Shown here in pieces: positions 1-9,800 of a DNA stretch of 64,000 nt. The stretch's first letter is position 1. Every line of letters starts with the position of its first letter. The position numbers and the translations under genes are program-made. This stretch comes from Microbulbifer salipaludis (GTDB taxonomy: Bacteria > Pseudomonadota > Gammaproteobacteria > Pseudomonadales > Cellvibrionaceae), in contig NZ_JAEKJR010000001.1 of NCBI RefSeq assembly GCF_017303155.1, positions 868,001-932,000 of the forward strand. Direction: 5' to 3'. The notes under the pieces are model-generated. The model was not told the origin of the DNA. It did not search any database and saw only the letters and a program-made list of their open reading frames with translations.

Positions 1-1864
1 CGAGGGTGAAAATCACCATGCCGCTGTTGAACGTGGCGGAGCTGCCGAAGGAGCGCGGTGAGCGCACCAGCAGGCGGTTCACATAACCCTTCTCCACCAG
101 CGGCATCAACCGTTCCTCGATGGTGTCCATGTATTCCTGCATGTACTGGTAGCTGGCACCCTCCGGACCGTTGACCAGCAGGAAGAAGGAGCCGCGGTCT
201 TCCCGTGGTGCGTATTCCGTAGGAATCAGGCGGAACGCCAGCGCCGCAAACGCCATCACCGCCACAAACACACAGCCGGCAATCCAGTGGCGGCGCAGCA
301 GCAGGTCGAGCCCGCGACTGTAGCGGTGCTGAACACTGGACAGCGCCTTGTCCATAAAGCGGGTGGCGGCGTTGTGGTGGTCGCTGGGGCGCACAAGTTT
401 GGAGGCGAGCATCGGCGACAGGGTAAGCGCGGTGATCGAGGAGAAGATCACTGCGGCGGACATGGTCAGGGCAAATTCCGAGAACAGCCGCCCGATATCC
501 CCTTCGAGGAAGGTAATGGGCACGAACACCGCCACCAACACCATGGTGGTGGCCACTACCGCAAAGCCCACCTCGCGGGCACCGCGGTAGGCGGCCAGCA
601 GTGGCGGCTCACCGTACTCGTCCATGCGCCGGAAAATATTCTCCAGTACCACAATGGCATCGTCCACCACCAGGCCGATGGCCAGTACCAGCGCCAGCAG
701 GGTGAGCAGGTTGACACTGAAGCCGAAGGCGTACAGCAGAATGGAGGTGGCGATCAGGGACACCGGCACCGTTACCGCCGGCACCAGGGTCGCGCGCCAG
801 TTGCCGAGGAACAGGTAGATCACCAGGGTGACCAGGATCACCGCGATGGCGAGGGTGGTGTACACCTCACTGATCGCCTCGGACACAAACACCGAAGCGT
901 CGTAACTCTGGCTGAGGCGCATGCCGTCGGGCAGGGTCTTGTTGACCTTCACCATTTCCGCCTTGGCCGCCTCCGCCACGGCAACGATATTGCCGGTGGA
1001 CTGGCGGGTGATGCCGATGCCCACCATGGGCTCGCCGTTGCCGCGGAAGGTGGAGCGGTCCTCGGCGGAACCCAGTTCCACCCGCGCCACATCGCCCAGG
1101 CGCACCACATGGCCGCTATCGCCGGTAGCCACCGCCAGCCGCGCGAAGTCCTCGGCACTCTGGAACTGGCGTTGCAGGCGCAGGGTGAACTGGCGATCGC
1201 TGGATTCCAGGTAGCCCGCCGGTAGCTCGCGGTTTTCCGCGCGCAGTGCCTGTTCGATATCCGCGCTGGTGACGTTGTGCGCGGTCATGGCGCCGCGGTC
1301 CAGCCAGATGCGCATGGCAAAGTCCTTGGCTCCACCCACGCGTACCCGGGCCACGCCATCGAGCACCGAGAAGCGGTCCACCAGGTAGCGGTTGGCGTAG
1401 TCGGTGAGCTCCGGCACGGTCATGCGGTCGGAAGTGAGGTTGAGCCAGATCACTACATCGTCGCTGCTGTCGACCTTCTCAATCTCCGGCGGATCCGCTT
1501 CCACTGGCAGGTTGTCCATCACGCCGGAAACGCGATCGCGGATATCGTTGGCCGCGCCGTCCACATCGCGGTTGATATTGAACTCGATGGAGATACGCGA
1601 GCGCCCGTCGGTGCTGGATGAGCTGACGGTTTTGATCCCCTCGATACCGGCAATCCGGTCCTCGATCACCCGGGTGATACGGGTCTCCACGATATCTGCG
1701 GAGGCGCCGGGGTAGTTGGTGTCGATGGATACGATGGGCGGATCGATATCGGGGTATTCGCGCAGTGCCAGGCGGTCGAAACTGATCAGGCCAAACACCA
1801 CCAGCAGCAGTGCCAGCACCAGCGCGAAGACCGGGCGTTTGACCGCCGTATCACTGATGATCAT
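1..1864 (-). CDS. RND efflux pump inner-membrane subunit (3' end outside window)
   Basis: Inner-membrane proton/drug antiporter of the resistance-nodulation-division family, working with the membrane-fusion protein encoded just upstream and an outer-membrane channel not seen here. The first 621 codons are present and the reading frame leaves the window at base 1. The N-terminus reads MIISDTAVKRPVFALVLALL, the usual first transmembrane helix. The motif GLVVDDAIVVLENI places the paired proton-relay aspartates at residues 401-402 (bases 659-664). The ATG overlaps the stop of the fusion-protein gene in an ATGA arrangement, so translation is probably coupled. Family membership is secure. Substrate cannot be told from the sequence. 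Confidence 0.93.
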   Translation of the reverse strand, partial: MIISDTAVKRPVFALVLALLLVVFGLISFDRLALREYPDIDPPIVSIDTNYPGASADIVETRITRVIEDRIAGIEGIKTVSSSSTDGRSRISIEFNINRDVDGAANDIRDRVSGVMDNLPVEADPPEIEKVDSSDDVVIWLNLTSDRMTVPELTDYANRYLVDRFSVLDGVARVRVGGAKDFAMRIWLDRGAMTAHNVTSADIEQALRAENRELPAGYLESSDRQFTLRLQRQFQSAEDFARLAVATGDSGHVVRLGDVARVELGSAEDRSTFRGNGEPMVGIGITRQSTGNIVAVAEAAKAEMVKVNKTLPDGMRLSQSYDASVFVSEAISEVYTTLAIAVILVTLVIYLFLGNWRATLVPAVTVPVSLIATSILLYAFGFSVNLLTLLALVLAIGLVVDDAIVVLENIFRRMDEYGEPPLLAAYRGAREVGFAVVATTMVLVAVFVPITFLEGDIGRLFSEFALTMSAAVIFSSITALTLSPMLASKLVRPSDHHNAATRFMDKALSSVQHRYSRGLDLLLRRHWIAGCVFVAVMAFAALAFRLIPTEYAPREDRGSFFLLVNGPEGASYQYMQEYMDTIEERLMPLVEKGYVNRLLVRSPRSFGSSATFNSGMVIFTL

Positions 1865-2955
1865 TGGCTGGCTGCTCCGTTTTGCGCTTCGACGGTAACG
1901 GCCTGGCCGTCACGGATATGCAGCGTGCCGCGGGTGACGATCTGATCGCCTTGGGAAAGCCCCGAAAGCACTTCGACCTTGCCCAGATAGCGGTGCCCGA
2001 TTTCCACCTCGCGGCGTTGAACCATATGCCCGCTTTCGGTTTTCTTCACCACAAATACAGACTGGTCGCCCGCCAGTGGCACCAGTGCCGCCTCGGGAAT
2101 AGTCAGCGCCTGGCGCGGATTACTGATGATATTGACCCGCAACAGCATGCCCGGCTTGAGGTCGCCATCCGGGTTGTCCAGGCGGCCGCGCACGGTGAAG
2201 GCGCGGGTCTGCGGGTCCACCCGCGCTTCCACGATCATCACCTCGCCGTTGAATACCCGGTTGGGATGGGCCTGGCTCATGGCCTCGATTTTCATGCCGC
2301 CGGCAATAGCCGACAGTTGCCGTTCGGGCACGGTGAAATCCAGCTTCAGGCGGTCGATTTCCTGGATGGTGGTGATTTCGGTGGTAGGGGTGGCCAGGCT
2401 GCCCACACTGATGTTGCGCAACCCCAGCTGGCCGTCGAAGGGCGCGCGGATAATGCGGTCATCGATACGCGCCTGCAGGCCGTCAATCAGTGCACGGGTC
2501 TCCGCCACCTGGGTTTCCACCGCTTCCAGCTGTTCGCGGGTCGAGAGGTTCTTGCCCACCAGCCCACGCAGGCGCTTGGCATCCCGCTCGTAGCGTTGCA
2601 GGGTGGCGCGGGCGCCGGCCAGTTCTGCCAGTTCCTCGCCGTGGCTCAGTTCCACCAGTACATCACCGGCCTTTACCCGTTGCCCGCTTTCAAACGCGAT
2701 GCGGCTGATGTGTTCGGTGACGCCGGCGCGCAGGGATACAAACTCCCACGCCCTGGCGGTGCCCAGTGCCTCCACCGGATTTGAAATCTGCTCCAGCTCG
2801 ACAGCGGCAACGCGCACCGGTACCGGTGCGCGGCCGGGGCCGCCTTGTGCGACAACGGCGGTCGAGGAGGAAAAACTCAGCAGCGCGGCACAGGCCACGG
2901 CGAGGGTGCGGGAGGCTCGTCCGAATGCACGGGTCAGTTTCATGGTGATGGGCAT
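1861..2955 (-). CDS. RND efflux periplasmic membrane-fusion (adaptor) subunit
   Basis: Adaptor linking the RND pump to an outer-membrane channel. The 364-residue product has a Sec signal peptide (hydrophobic core about residues 13-36), then the split lipoyl-like domain around ISRIAFESGQRVKAGDVLVE, an alpha-hairpin rich in Leu/Glu/Arg (about 105-175), and beta-barrel and membrane-proximal domains. It is typical of the MexA/AcrA class in length. A second ATG lies four codons downstream (2943). Neither ATG has an ideally spaced ribosome site, so the exact start is uncertain. The stop overlaps the pump start by 4 bp, making a two-gene operon. Confidence 0.9.
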   Translation of the reverse strand: MPITMKLTRAFGRASRTLAVACAALLSFSSSTAVVAQGGPGRAPVPVRVAAVELEQISNPVEALGTARAWEFVSLRAGVTEHISRIAFESGQRVKAGDVLVELSHGEELAELAGARATLQRYERDAKRLRGLVGKNLSTREQLEAVETQVAETRALIDGLQARIDDRIIRAPFDGQLGLRNISVGSLATPTTEITTIQEIDRLKLDFTVPERQLSAIAGGMKIEAMSQAHPNRVFNGEVMIVEARVDPQTRAFTVRGRLDNPDGDLKPGMLLRVNIISNPRQALTIPEAALVPLAGDQSVFVVKKTESGHMVQRREVEIGHRYLGKVEVLSGLSQGDQIVTRGTLHIRDGQAVTVEAQNGAASQ

Positions 2956-3066
2956 TACCTGATGGTCAAAACAGTGTTTTTGATGCTGGCGCGGACAAGT
3001 GTCGCACCAAGTGCAGCAACTTCCGCGCCAGACTAGTGCAGCGGGAAGTCAGAGTTGAGGGGTTTT

Positions 3067-3102
3067 ACAAAAATTTACCCCCGAGTGCGAGCACCCGGGG
3101 GT
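3067..3102 (-). terminator. Rho-independent terminator after the M1 aminopeptidase gene
   Basis: On the minus strand a 12-bp stem (ACCCCCGGGTGC with GCACTCGGGGGT, one G-T wobble) is followed by AAATTTTTG. It lies 57 bp beyond the aminopeptidase stop and before the efflux operon, so it separates the two transcription units. Confidence 0.7.
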
Positions 3103-3158
3103 TCTACGCTGACAGACACCCTATTGGATTGCCCGCAAGGGTGGACGGAGCAGCGGGC

Positions 3159-5144
3159 CTAGTCGCCGTAGATGATTTTGCTGTTCACCTTCACCGTCAG
3201 CGGATGGTAACCGGGCTTGGCTTTCTCAAAAATCCGCTTGGCTTCGTCGGTCTTGCCGTTTTCCACCAGGTTGCGGTACAGCGGACGCAGGAACTTGTTG
3301 CGGCCGATGCTAACCAGGAAATCTTCCAGGCGTGCATTGGCCGGCTGGTAGTCGTTGCGCACCGCGATCATCAGCCAGCTGAAGGCGATCTCGTTGTTCT
3401 TCGACTGGGTGAGATCGAAAGTGCTGTCCAGTTCCTGCAGCTGATCTGCACTCAATTTCTCCGGCATGCCGTCGAGGAAATACTTCCACTGGTGGAAGGT
3501 CCAGCCTTTGGTATCGATGTCACCGGCCTTCATCTCACCGTTTAACCATTGCTCGCGAATCGGGTCGAGCTTGGTGAAGGCGTCGGAGGTGGGCTGCGGG
3601 GCACCTTCGGGAATGCCCGGTTCAAAAATCCACTGCTGGATGCGTGCGCGATCCAGTTTGTCCGGGTACTGCTTCAGCAGGGTGTCATCCAGGTATTTCA
3701 CGAAGTCTTCCGTGGTAATGCTCTGGAAGGCGAAGTGGTTGAAGTACTCCATCAGGAATTTGTCGAAGTTCTCGCGGCCCACCTTTTGCTCCAGTTCATA
3801 CAGGAACAGGGAGCCTTTTTCGTAGGGAATGTTCGAGAAGACTTCGTCCGGATCGCGGCCGCGCAAATCGATGGCCATGATCTCGTCTTTGTCCTCGCGG
3901 TCGTCCAGGTCGGCCTTGAGGTCGTCGTAGCCCAGTGCCATCTCCATCTGGTAGCGCTCGTCACCGTACACAAACTGCATGATGCGGTTGGTGAGGTAGG
4001 TGGTGAAGCCTTCGTTCAGCCACAGGTCGCGCCAGCTGGCGTTGGTGATCAGGTTGCCGGACCAGGAGTGGGCCAGCTCGTGGGCGATCAGCGCCACCAG
4101 GCTCTTGTCACCGGCGATCACCGTGGGGGTGATAAAGCTCAGGCGCGGGTTTTCCATGCCGCCAAACGGGAAGCTGGGGGGCAGGATCAGCAGGTCGTAG
4201 CGGTCCCAGCGGTAGGGGCCGAAGTTCTGTTCGGTGACTTCGAGCATATCCTCGGTGTCTTCGAATTCCTTGGCTGCGGCGTCGAGCAGTTCCGGCTCGG
4301 CGTAGACGCCGGTGCGCTCGCCCATGGCCTTGAAGTCCAGGTTGCCGATGCCGATGGCGATCAGGTAAGACGGAATGGCCTGGGGCATTTCAAACTCGAA
4401 TACGCCATCCAGTTCTGCTTCCGGGTCGTTGTTGGCACTCATTACCGCGCGCAATTCCTGCGGCGTGCGGATGGTGGCCTTGTAGGTCATGCGCACCTGT
4501 GGGGTGTCCTGCAGGGGGATAAAGCTGCGCGCGTGAATGGCCTGGGCCTGGGTGAACAGGAAGGGGTGTTTTTTGCCCGCAGTCTGCTGGGGTTCCAGCC
4601 ATTGCACACCGGAGGCACCGGGGGAAGTCTGGTACTGGATGGCCACCTTGCTGGCGCCCTTGGGCAGGTTGATCTTCAGCGGGGTGCCCAGGTGCGGGTC
4701 TTTTTTGCCCAGGCTGAATTTGACATCCTGCAGGCTGTCGCCAACGCCGGCGCGCACGGCTGTGACGTCGATGTCACGGGTATCCAGAATCAGCGGCGGG
4801 TTTTTCTGGTTGAGCCGCTTGATATCCAGAATGGCTTCGCCTTTCAGCACCTTGTTGTCGAAATCGGCGGTGAGGTCGAGGTCCAGGTGCTTGACGCGGT
4901 AGGCGTCGGTGTTGGCAAAGGAGTGGTAGTCGACGCCGGATTCGGGCGCATTTTTCTCCGCCATGGCGCCTTCTTTTTGCAGGTCCTCCGCCTGGTACTC
5001 GGTGGCGCTTTCGGGGGTGGCGGTGCCCGATGTACCGGGTTCAGCCTCTTTCTTGCCGCAGGCGCTCAGGGTGGCGAGGCTGCAAGCCAGCAGTCCAGCG
5101 CCGATCAGGCGACCGAGACCGGGGTTAAACAATTGGGGCAGCAT
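3159..5144 (-). CDS. M1-family zinc aminopeptidase, leukotriene-A4-hydrolase type, lipoprotein
   Basis: Removes N-terminal residues from peptides, probably in the periplasm. The HEXXH zinc motif HELAH is at residues 355-359 and the third ligand is Glu378 in NEGF, 18 residues after the second His. The exopeptidase motif GGMEN precedes them. The C-terminal 150 residues resemble the LTA4-hydrolase helical domain. The N-terminus is a lipoprotein signal ending in LSAC followed by GKKEAEPG, so the mature protein is likely acylated. I chose the ATG at 5144 because GGAG lies six bases upstream. The frame stays open to a GTG at 5207, which has no ribosome site. Length is 661 aa. Confidence 0.92.
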   Translation of the reverse strand: MLPQLFNPGLGRLIGAGLLACSLATLSACGKKEAEPGTSGTATPESATEYQAEDLQKEGAMAEKNAPESGVDYHSFANTDAYRVKHLDLDLTADFDNKVLKGEAILDIKRLNQKNPPLILDTRDIDVTAVRAGVGDSLQDVKFSLGKKDPHLGTPLKINLPKGASKVAIQYQTSPGASGVQWLEPQQTAGKKHPFLFTQAQAIHARSFIPLQDTPQVRMTYKATIRTPQELRAVMSANNDPEAELDGVFEFEMPQAIPSYLIAIGIGNLDFKAMGERTGVYAEPELLDAAAKEFEDTEDMLEVTEQNFGPYRWDRYDLLILPPSFPFGGMENPRLSFITPTVIAGDKSLVALIAHELAHSWSGNLITNASWRDLWLNEGFTTYLTNRIMQFVYGDERYQMEMALGYDDLKADLDDREDKDEIMAIDLRGRDPDEVFSNIPYEKGSLFLYELEQKVGRENFDKFLMEYFNHFAFQSITTEDFVKYLDDTLLKQYPDKLDRARIQQWIFEPGIPEGAPQPTSDAFTKLDPIREQWLNGEMKAGDIDTKGWTFHQWKYFLDGMPEKLSADQLQELDSTFDLTQSKNNEIAFSWLMIAVRNDYQPANARLEDFLVSIGRNKFLRPLYRNLVENGKTDEAKRIFEKAKPGYHPLTVKVNSKIIYGD

Positions 5145-5303
5145 AGGGGGCTCCATGATTGTTGTTGTGCGTGTAAGTGGGTGAATGAGGTGATTGCTTC
5201 GCGGCACAGAATACTCAATAGCCGGCGAGAGGTGAAAACCTGGTGTTGCATCGCTGTTTAAGGTAGACCGAAATGCGGTCTGTAGGCGGGATGCTCCGGG
5301 TGT

Positions 5304-5331
5304 TGCGGCCGGTGGTATTCCTCCGGCCGCA
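5304..5331 (-). terminator. GC-rich hairpin downstream of the FimX-like gene
   Basis: A perfect 9-bp stem, TGCGGCCGG paired with CCGGCCGCA, lies 28 bp beyond the stop codon. No T-run follows on either strand, so it may slow or protect transcript ends rather than terminate alone. Confidence 0.35.
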
Positions 5332-5358
5332 CCTTACCCGCGCACAGAATCTGGTCGG

Positions 5359-7443
5359 TCAATCCAGGCTGAAGTCAAAATCCATGTCGTCGGCCGGCGG
5401 CTGTACATAGTAGCCCTGGATATAGTCGGTGCCCGTCTGCCACAGGGTGGGCAGCATGCTCGCCTGTTCCACGTGAGGGACGATCACCTGGGTGTTGATC
5501 TCCTTGAGCTGGCCCACCAGTTTGACCAAGCCCTCGCTGTCTTCGCCTTCGTCCTGTACCTCGCGCACGAAGGACGCGTCGATCTTGGCGATATCCACCT
5601 GCACATGTTCCAGGGCCTTGAACGGGCTCAGGCCGGTACCGAAATGGCAGATCGCAACCCGGCAGCCCATATCCTGCACCAGCTTGGAGAAGTCGCGCGC
5701 CGCGTGCAGGTTGCTGTTGATGTCTTCCGCGCGCAGCTGGAAGGTGACCGCGTTGGGAGGGACCTTGGCGGCCTTGAAAGCGACGCCGAGCCAGGCCGGC
5801 AGGCTGGTGTCTTTGAGAGAGGCGACCGTGAGGTGCAGCAGCACCGAAACGTTTTCGCCCTTGGCGCGTTGCGCGGCGGCCGCCTTGATCGCACTGAGGA
5901 TGACCCAGCGATCCATTTTGGTGGAGAGGCCGGCGTCTCCCAAGGTTTCCAGGAAGGCGAGGGGGGCCAGTTCTTCTTTGCCGTCTACCAGACGCACCAG
6001 CACTTCGTAGATTTTTTCCCCACTGCCCTGCAGGCTGAGGATCGGCTGGTACAGCAACTTGAGGTTACCCGCTTCCAGTGCCTGGGTAACGCGGGCCCGG
6101 TGGTAGGTGTTGGCGTCTCCGTGCTGTTCGCTGTCGGGCTCGAACAGGGCGAAGCTGTTGCCATTTTCCCGTTTGAGTGCCTGGTCGTGGGCCTTGGAGG
6201 CCTGCTCCAGCACCTTGTCGGCATTGCCCGAAGTTTCACTGAGCAGGGAAATACCGATGGAAGCGGTAATGTGCAGGGTTTTGCCCGAGGCTTCGAAAAT
6301 GGTGTCGGCGATCTTTTGCAGCAGTTCTTTGGCCCGACCCTCGGCGCTGTCCGGGGTGGTTTCCGGCATCAACAGGCAGTAGCTCTCTTCGCCATAGCGG
6401 GCGACCACATCGCCGCGGCGCACACTGCTCTGCAGTAGCTGCGCAAATTTGCGATGCAGGTCATCGGCGCCGGCGACGCCCACGATCTGCTGCACAGATT
6501 CTTCAAAACGGTCGATTTCGATATACATCAGGCCGCCGGTACGCTGGGAGCCCGCGGCGGACTGAATGGCGTTATTGAGCAGCTGTACGAAACGCTGGCG
6601 ATTGTACAGGCCAGTGGCCGCATCGCGATTCTTCGCTTCGCTGAGCTGGGCTTCCAGCTCCTCGGTGTTACCACTGCTGGCCGCGATACGGATTTGCAGG
6701 CAGCGCTCGTCGTCGTACACCGTGGAGAGCACCTCGGCCTTGGTGCCAAGGGGCGTACCGCTGGCGGTCTTGGCGGTGAATTGCCACTCCTGAGCTTCCA
6801 CCTCGTTGTTGTTGATGGCGCACTGGCGCAAGAACTCGCGTGCATCTTCCTGCTCACCTTCGGTGAGCATGTCGATCATCGGCTGATATTCGATATCGTC
6901 GCGGTCTTGGTATCCAAAGCGCTCGGCGAAGGATTCGTTGGCGTAGACGATCAGGCCATCGGAGATGTACGCGATGGCATCCTTGGAGCTGTCGAGCAGC
7001 TCCTTGGCGCGGGCGAGGGTGGCGTGGTAGCGGCGGTCGTGCATGCGCGCCTGGCGGCGCTCTTCGAGCGCGGTGAGTTCGCGCTGGATAACCAGCAGCA
7101 GGTGCTGGTCCTCGTCCACGGTGACCACGTCGCGGGCACCGGCCTTGAGCCCCTCGACCACCGGCTGGGCGCCCGCGCGCTCGGTCAGCAGCACGGTGGG
7201 CACGTCTTTCTGTAATTTGCTGATGGTGCGGATGGCGGTAGCTGCCGCCAGCTGCTTGCTCTGCTCCGCAGCGATCAGCAGATCCCAGGTGTGTTCTTGC
7301 AGAAGCTTGGTCAGGGCGGCCTCGCTGGCCACATGCTGGGCGCGGTTGGGGCGGCCGGCATTGTGCAGCATGCTCACCAGGCGCTGGGCTTCAGCGGGGG
7401 TGTCGTTGATCAGAAGTAGACGGATGGTGTTGTCGCTGCTCAT
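5359..7443 (-). CDS. FimX-like REC-PAS-GGDEF-EAL protein with degenerate active sites
   Basis: Likely a c-di-GMP effector of the FimX class, which controls type IV pili. Domain order is a receiver-like domain (about 1-120), PAS (about 145-260), GGDEF (about 275-430) and EAL (about 445-685). The GGDEF signature is replaced by YGEES. The EAL motif is EVL. The usual metal-binding DDFGTG is CHFGTG, and the usual N in the next motif is H (LHLT). These losses argue against cyclase and phosphodiesterase activity. An EVL motif is also found in Pseudomonas FimX (family knowledge). The ATG at 7443 has AGGA eight bases before it, and 13 codons further upstream have no support. The adjacent upstream gene encodes a PilZ protein, consistent with c-di-GMP signalling. 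Confidence 0.82.
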   Translation of the reverse strand: MSSDNTIRLLLINDTPAEAQRLVSMLHNAGRPNRAQHVASEAALTKLLQEHTWDLLIAAEQSKQLAAATAIRTISKLQKDVPTVLLTERAGAQPVVEGLKAGARDVVTVDEDQHLLLVIQRELTALEERRQARMHDRRYHATLARAKELLDSSKDAIAYISDGLIVYANESFAERFGYQDRDDIEYQPMIDMLTEGEQEDAREFLRQCAINNNEVEAQEWQFTAKTASGTPLGTKAEVLSTVYDDERCLQIRIAASSGNTEELEAQLSEAKNRDAATGLYNRQRFVQLLNNAIQSAAGSQRTGGLMYIEIDRFEESVQQIVGVAGADDLHRKFAQLLQSSVRRGDVVARYGEESYCLLMPETTPDSAEGRAKELLQKIADTIFEASGKTLHITASIGISLLSETSGNADKVLEQASKAHDQALKRENGNSFALFEPDSEQHGDANTYHRARVTQALEAGNLKLLYQPILSLQGSGEKIYEVLVRLVDGKEELAPLAFLETLGDAGLSTKMDRWVILSAIKAAAAQRAKGENVSVLLHLTVASLKDTSLPAWLGVAFKAAKVPPNAVTFQLRAEDINSNLHAARDFSKLVQDMGCRVAICHFGTGLSPFKALEHVQVDIAKIDASFVREVQDEGEDSEGLVKLVGQLKEINTQVIVPHVEQASMLPTLWQTGTDYIQGYYVQPPADDMDFDFSLD

Positions 7444-7728
7444 TGTTTTCCTGTTGTACTGCGTTGCGGCGGCGTTATGCAAGCTTCATAACTATGCGGT
7501 TTCACTCGGTGTATGACCGCTTCCCTGCAGTACCTGGGGGCCTTTATCGGTTGCTGGTCACCCGTCAGGTATTCCAAGAGGCCGCGAACCGGTTAGTTTA
7601 GGCGTTGTGTATCTGCGCAAACAAGTGCCGCGTTGCCACTCTGGGATACGGTTCCATGATGCCACCCTAATGAGGACGAACCCTGCGGGCGTTTCCTCAG
7701 GCGTAATTGGCAGCGTGCGGGCTTGGGC

Positions 7729-9615
7729 TCAGGAAAACTCAAAGATGGCGAGGCTGCCGGTGGTCAGGGTCGGGCTGCGCAACACCACGGTGCGTGTCTG
7801 CCCGGCATTGACGATATCCACGGTGTCGCCAGACTGGAAAAGCGGAATGGGGAGCACCAGTTCCGGGGGGAGCCCGGCATCGCCGGTCAGCAGGCCGGCC
7901 ATGGGCGCGGTGCGGCGGCCATCCTGAGTGTGGCGGCGCACCTGTACCGCGCTGGAGTGTCCACCAAAGAATTCAATTCCCAGCCGGCACTGGTCCGGAA
8001 GAGCGTATTGCCAGCGTATCAGGGCGACCTGCCAGCGGTCGTTGAGCCACAGTGCGATGAGATCGCCGCAGCGCGGACGAATCTGGGTCGCCGGGGGCAG
8101 TCGCAGGCCGGCACCGCCTTCACTGGTATTGAGCAGGGTGGCAGGAATCGGCTGATAGCGCTGGCGGGTGGTGGTGGGCTTTGCGTTGCGCGCCACCGAG
8201 GGCGCGCTGGGCAGCAGGTCTCCCGTGGGATCGGCGGCGGAAACCTCGTAACTGCGCAGTGTGCGCCCGCTGCGGAAGTCGACGGTATCGACGTCCATGA
8301 CCAGTGCGCGATCCGCCTCGGTGGCGTGGGCGAAGGTCGCTTCGATTTCCGGCGCCGCTTCGTCGCCGCACTTGAGGTGGTGACAAACTGCACTGAGGCC
8401 AATCGCTACCTGGCAGCGAATATTGACCGGTGTCCGTTGTCCGCCGCGGCTTTTCTCCCCGGCCCATACCGCCTGTACCCACTGCAGCACATCCGGGGAC
8501 AGCGCGCCGGGGCGGCGCAGCCGGCGCTGTAGCTGTTGCAGTGGGCCGGTCAGGTCCACTGACCACCCCTGGGGGATGGTGAAATGGTGCATGCCAACCC
8601 GGCTCTGCTGCAGGCGCACCGCAGGAATCGGGGGTTGGTCGAGCTTGAGGCTGGCGAGCAGTGCGGGTGTGCCAGATGCCGGTGCGTCCAGCAGTGAGGC
8701 GCTGGCGGCCCAGCGGCGGCAACACTGCCACAGTTGCAGCTGTTCGCCGGTGGTCAGTTGCATTGGGTTGGCGCTGGCAAACAGGGCAATATCCAGATAG
8801 CTCCGCACAAGGCGATCCCAGCGGTAACCCCCGGCCAGCGGGCCGGCCAGAGGGTCTGCTATCCGTCGTTGCTCCAGCTGCTGTTCCCGCGCCAGCTGCA
8901 GTAGGCGTTGCAAACGGCCCCAGCTGCCTTTCGGGCTTGCCAGAAAAAAGACATTGCTGGTGAACATCAGCCGGCGCAAGCCGTCGATGGCTCGGTGTAA
9001 TGCGATGGCCAGGCGGCGACGGGTAAGCATGTTTTGCTTGCCGGTACTTGCCGCCTCGGCCAGCTGCACGCACACGCTGGTGTAGGCGAGCGCCAGGTGC
9101 TGCAGCAGAATGATTCCCGTCAACAGGTCGCGTCGCTGCTCCTGGGTTTGTGCGGTATCCGGGTTCTCGCGTGCCTGGTTCAACAATGGGTGTACCAGCT
9201 GCTGGTAATGCGCCACTACCACCGGGCGCAAAGCCTCCAGGCTTGCCAGTCGCTGCCTGGCGGGATTATCCCAGCGCGTCACTTCCGTGAGCAGGCTGCG
9301 CAGGGTGCCGGCATTGCGTTGCGCCCGGTCGGCGGGGGGATTCTGTTGCAGGTAGCCGGCGAGCCAGCGTTTCAACTGGCGGGGGCTGCGGCAGCCGCAG
9401 GTGAGCTCCTGCAGGTCGAGGGGGGCCGGCGACAGGCGCTCCAGCAGTGAGGGCGTACGCGGGCTTGCGGCATCGCCGTCCGGGGGTGTGATGCTGGCGC
9501 TGGGTGGTGTGGACGAATAGCCCGATGCGACGGTTGGCGCTTGCTCTTGAGGTTGTCCGGCTTCACTGCCGGTGCGGGTTGCTCCCGCTTTATGAGTATC
9601 GACTGCTTCCTGCAT
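7729..9615 (-). CDS. PilZ-domain protein (putative c-di-GMP receptor)
   Basis: 628-residue cytoplasmic protein. Only the C-terminal part is recognisable: a PilZ domain at roughly 490-605, with an arginine-bearing stretch TRQRYQ followed by NTSEGGAGL, matching the N-x-S-x-x-G half of the c-di-GMP motif. The 480-residue N-terminal region is rich in Leu, Gln and Arg, appears alpha-helical and has no signal peptide or membrane segment. I do not recognise a family for it. It sits 285 bp upstream of the FimX-like gene on the same strand, so the two may form a c-di-GMP pair. The ATG at 9615 has only a weak ribosome site. Confidence 0.75.
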   Translation of the reverse strand: MQEAVDTHKAGATRTGSEAGQPQEQAPTVASGYSSTPPSASITPPDGDAASPRTPSLLERLSPAPLDLQELTCGCRSPRQLKRWLAGYLQQNPPADRAQRNAGTLRSLLTEVTRWDNPARQRLASLEALRPVVVAHYQQLVHPLLNQARENPDTAQTQEQRRDLLTGIILLQHLALAYTSVCVQLAEAASTGKQNMLTRRRLAIALHRAIDGLRRLMFTSNVFFLASPKGSWGRLQRLLQLAREQQLEQRRIADPLAGPLAGGYRWDRLVRSYLDIALFASANPMQLTTGEQLQLWQCCRRWAASASLLDAPASGTPALLASLKLDQPPIPAVRLQQSRVGMHHFTIPQGWSVDLTGPLQQLQRRLRRPGALSPDVLQWVQAVWAGEKSRGGQRTPVNIRCQVAIGLSAVCHHLKCGDEAAPEIEATFAHATEADRALVMDVDTVDFRSGRTLRSYEVSAADPTGDLLPSAPSVARNAKPTTTRQRYQPIPATLLNTSEGGAGLRLPPATQIRPRCGDLIALWLNDRWQVALIRWQYALPDQCRLGIEFFGGHSSAVQVRRHTQDGRRTAPMAGLLTGDAGLPPELVLPIPLFQSGDTVDIVNAGQTRTVVLRSPTLTTGSLAIFEFS

Positions 9616-9800
9616 GACTCTAACCGGATTTTATCTCTCCGCAGTATACGAGACATCGCCATAGAAACAATCGTACCAGTTGAACGCGGCGACACGGGTG
9701 CGGGGTTTTTCGCGATTTTGGCGGGACCGTATCGCGGGGCGGTCGCGGATTGGCTCTTGTGGGGGATTTTCCAGGCCCGCGGCGCGGCCCCGGCGATCGT

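Noticed and set aside
3549..5261. 570-codon open frame on the plus strand opposite the aminopeptidase gene
   Set aside because: It is antisense to a gene with clear catalytic motifs, has odd composition (Val/Gly/Gln-rich), no family features and no ribosome site. Such frames are expected in GC-rich DNA.
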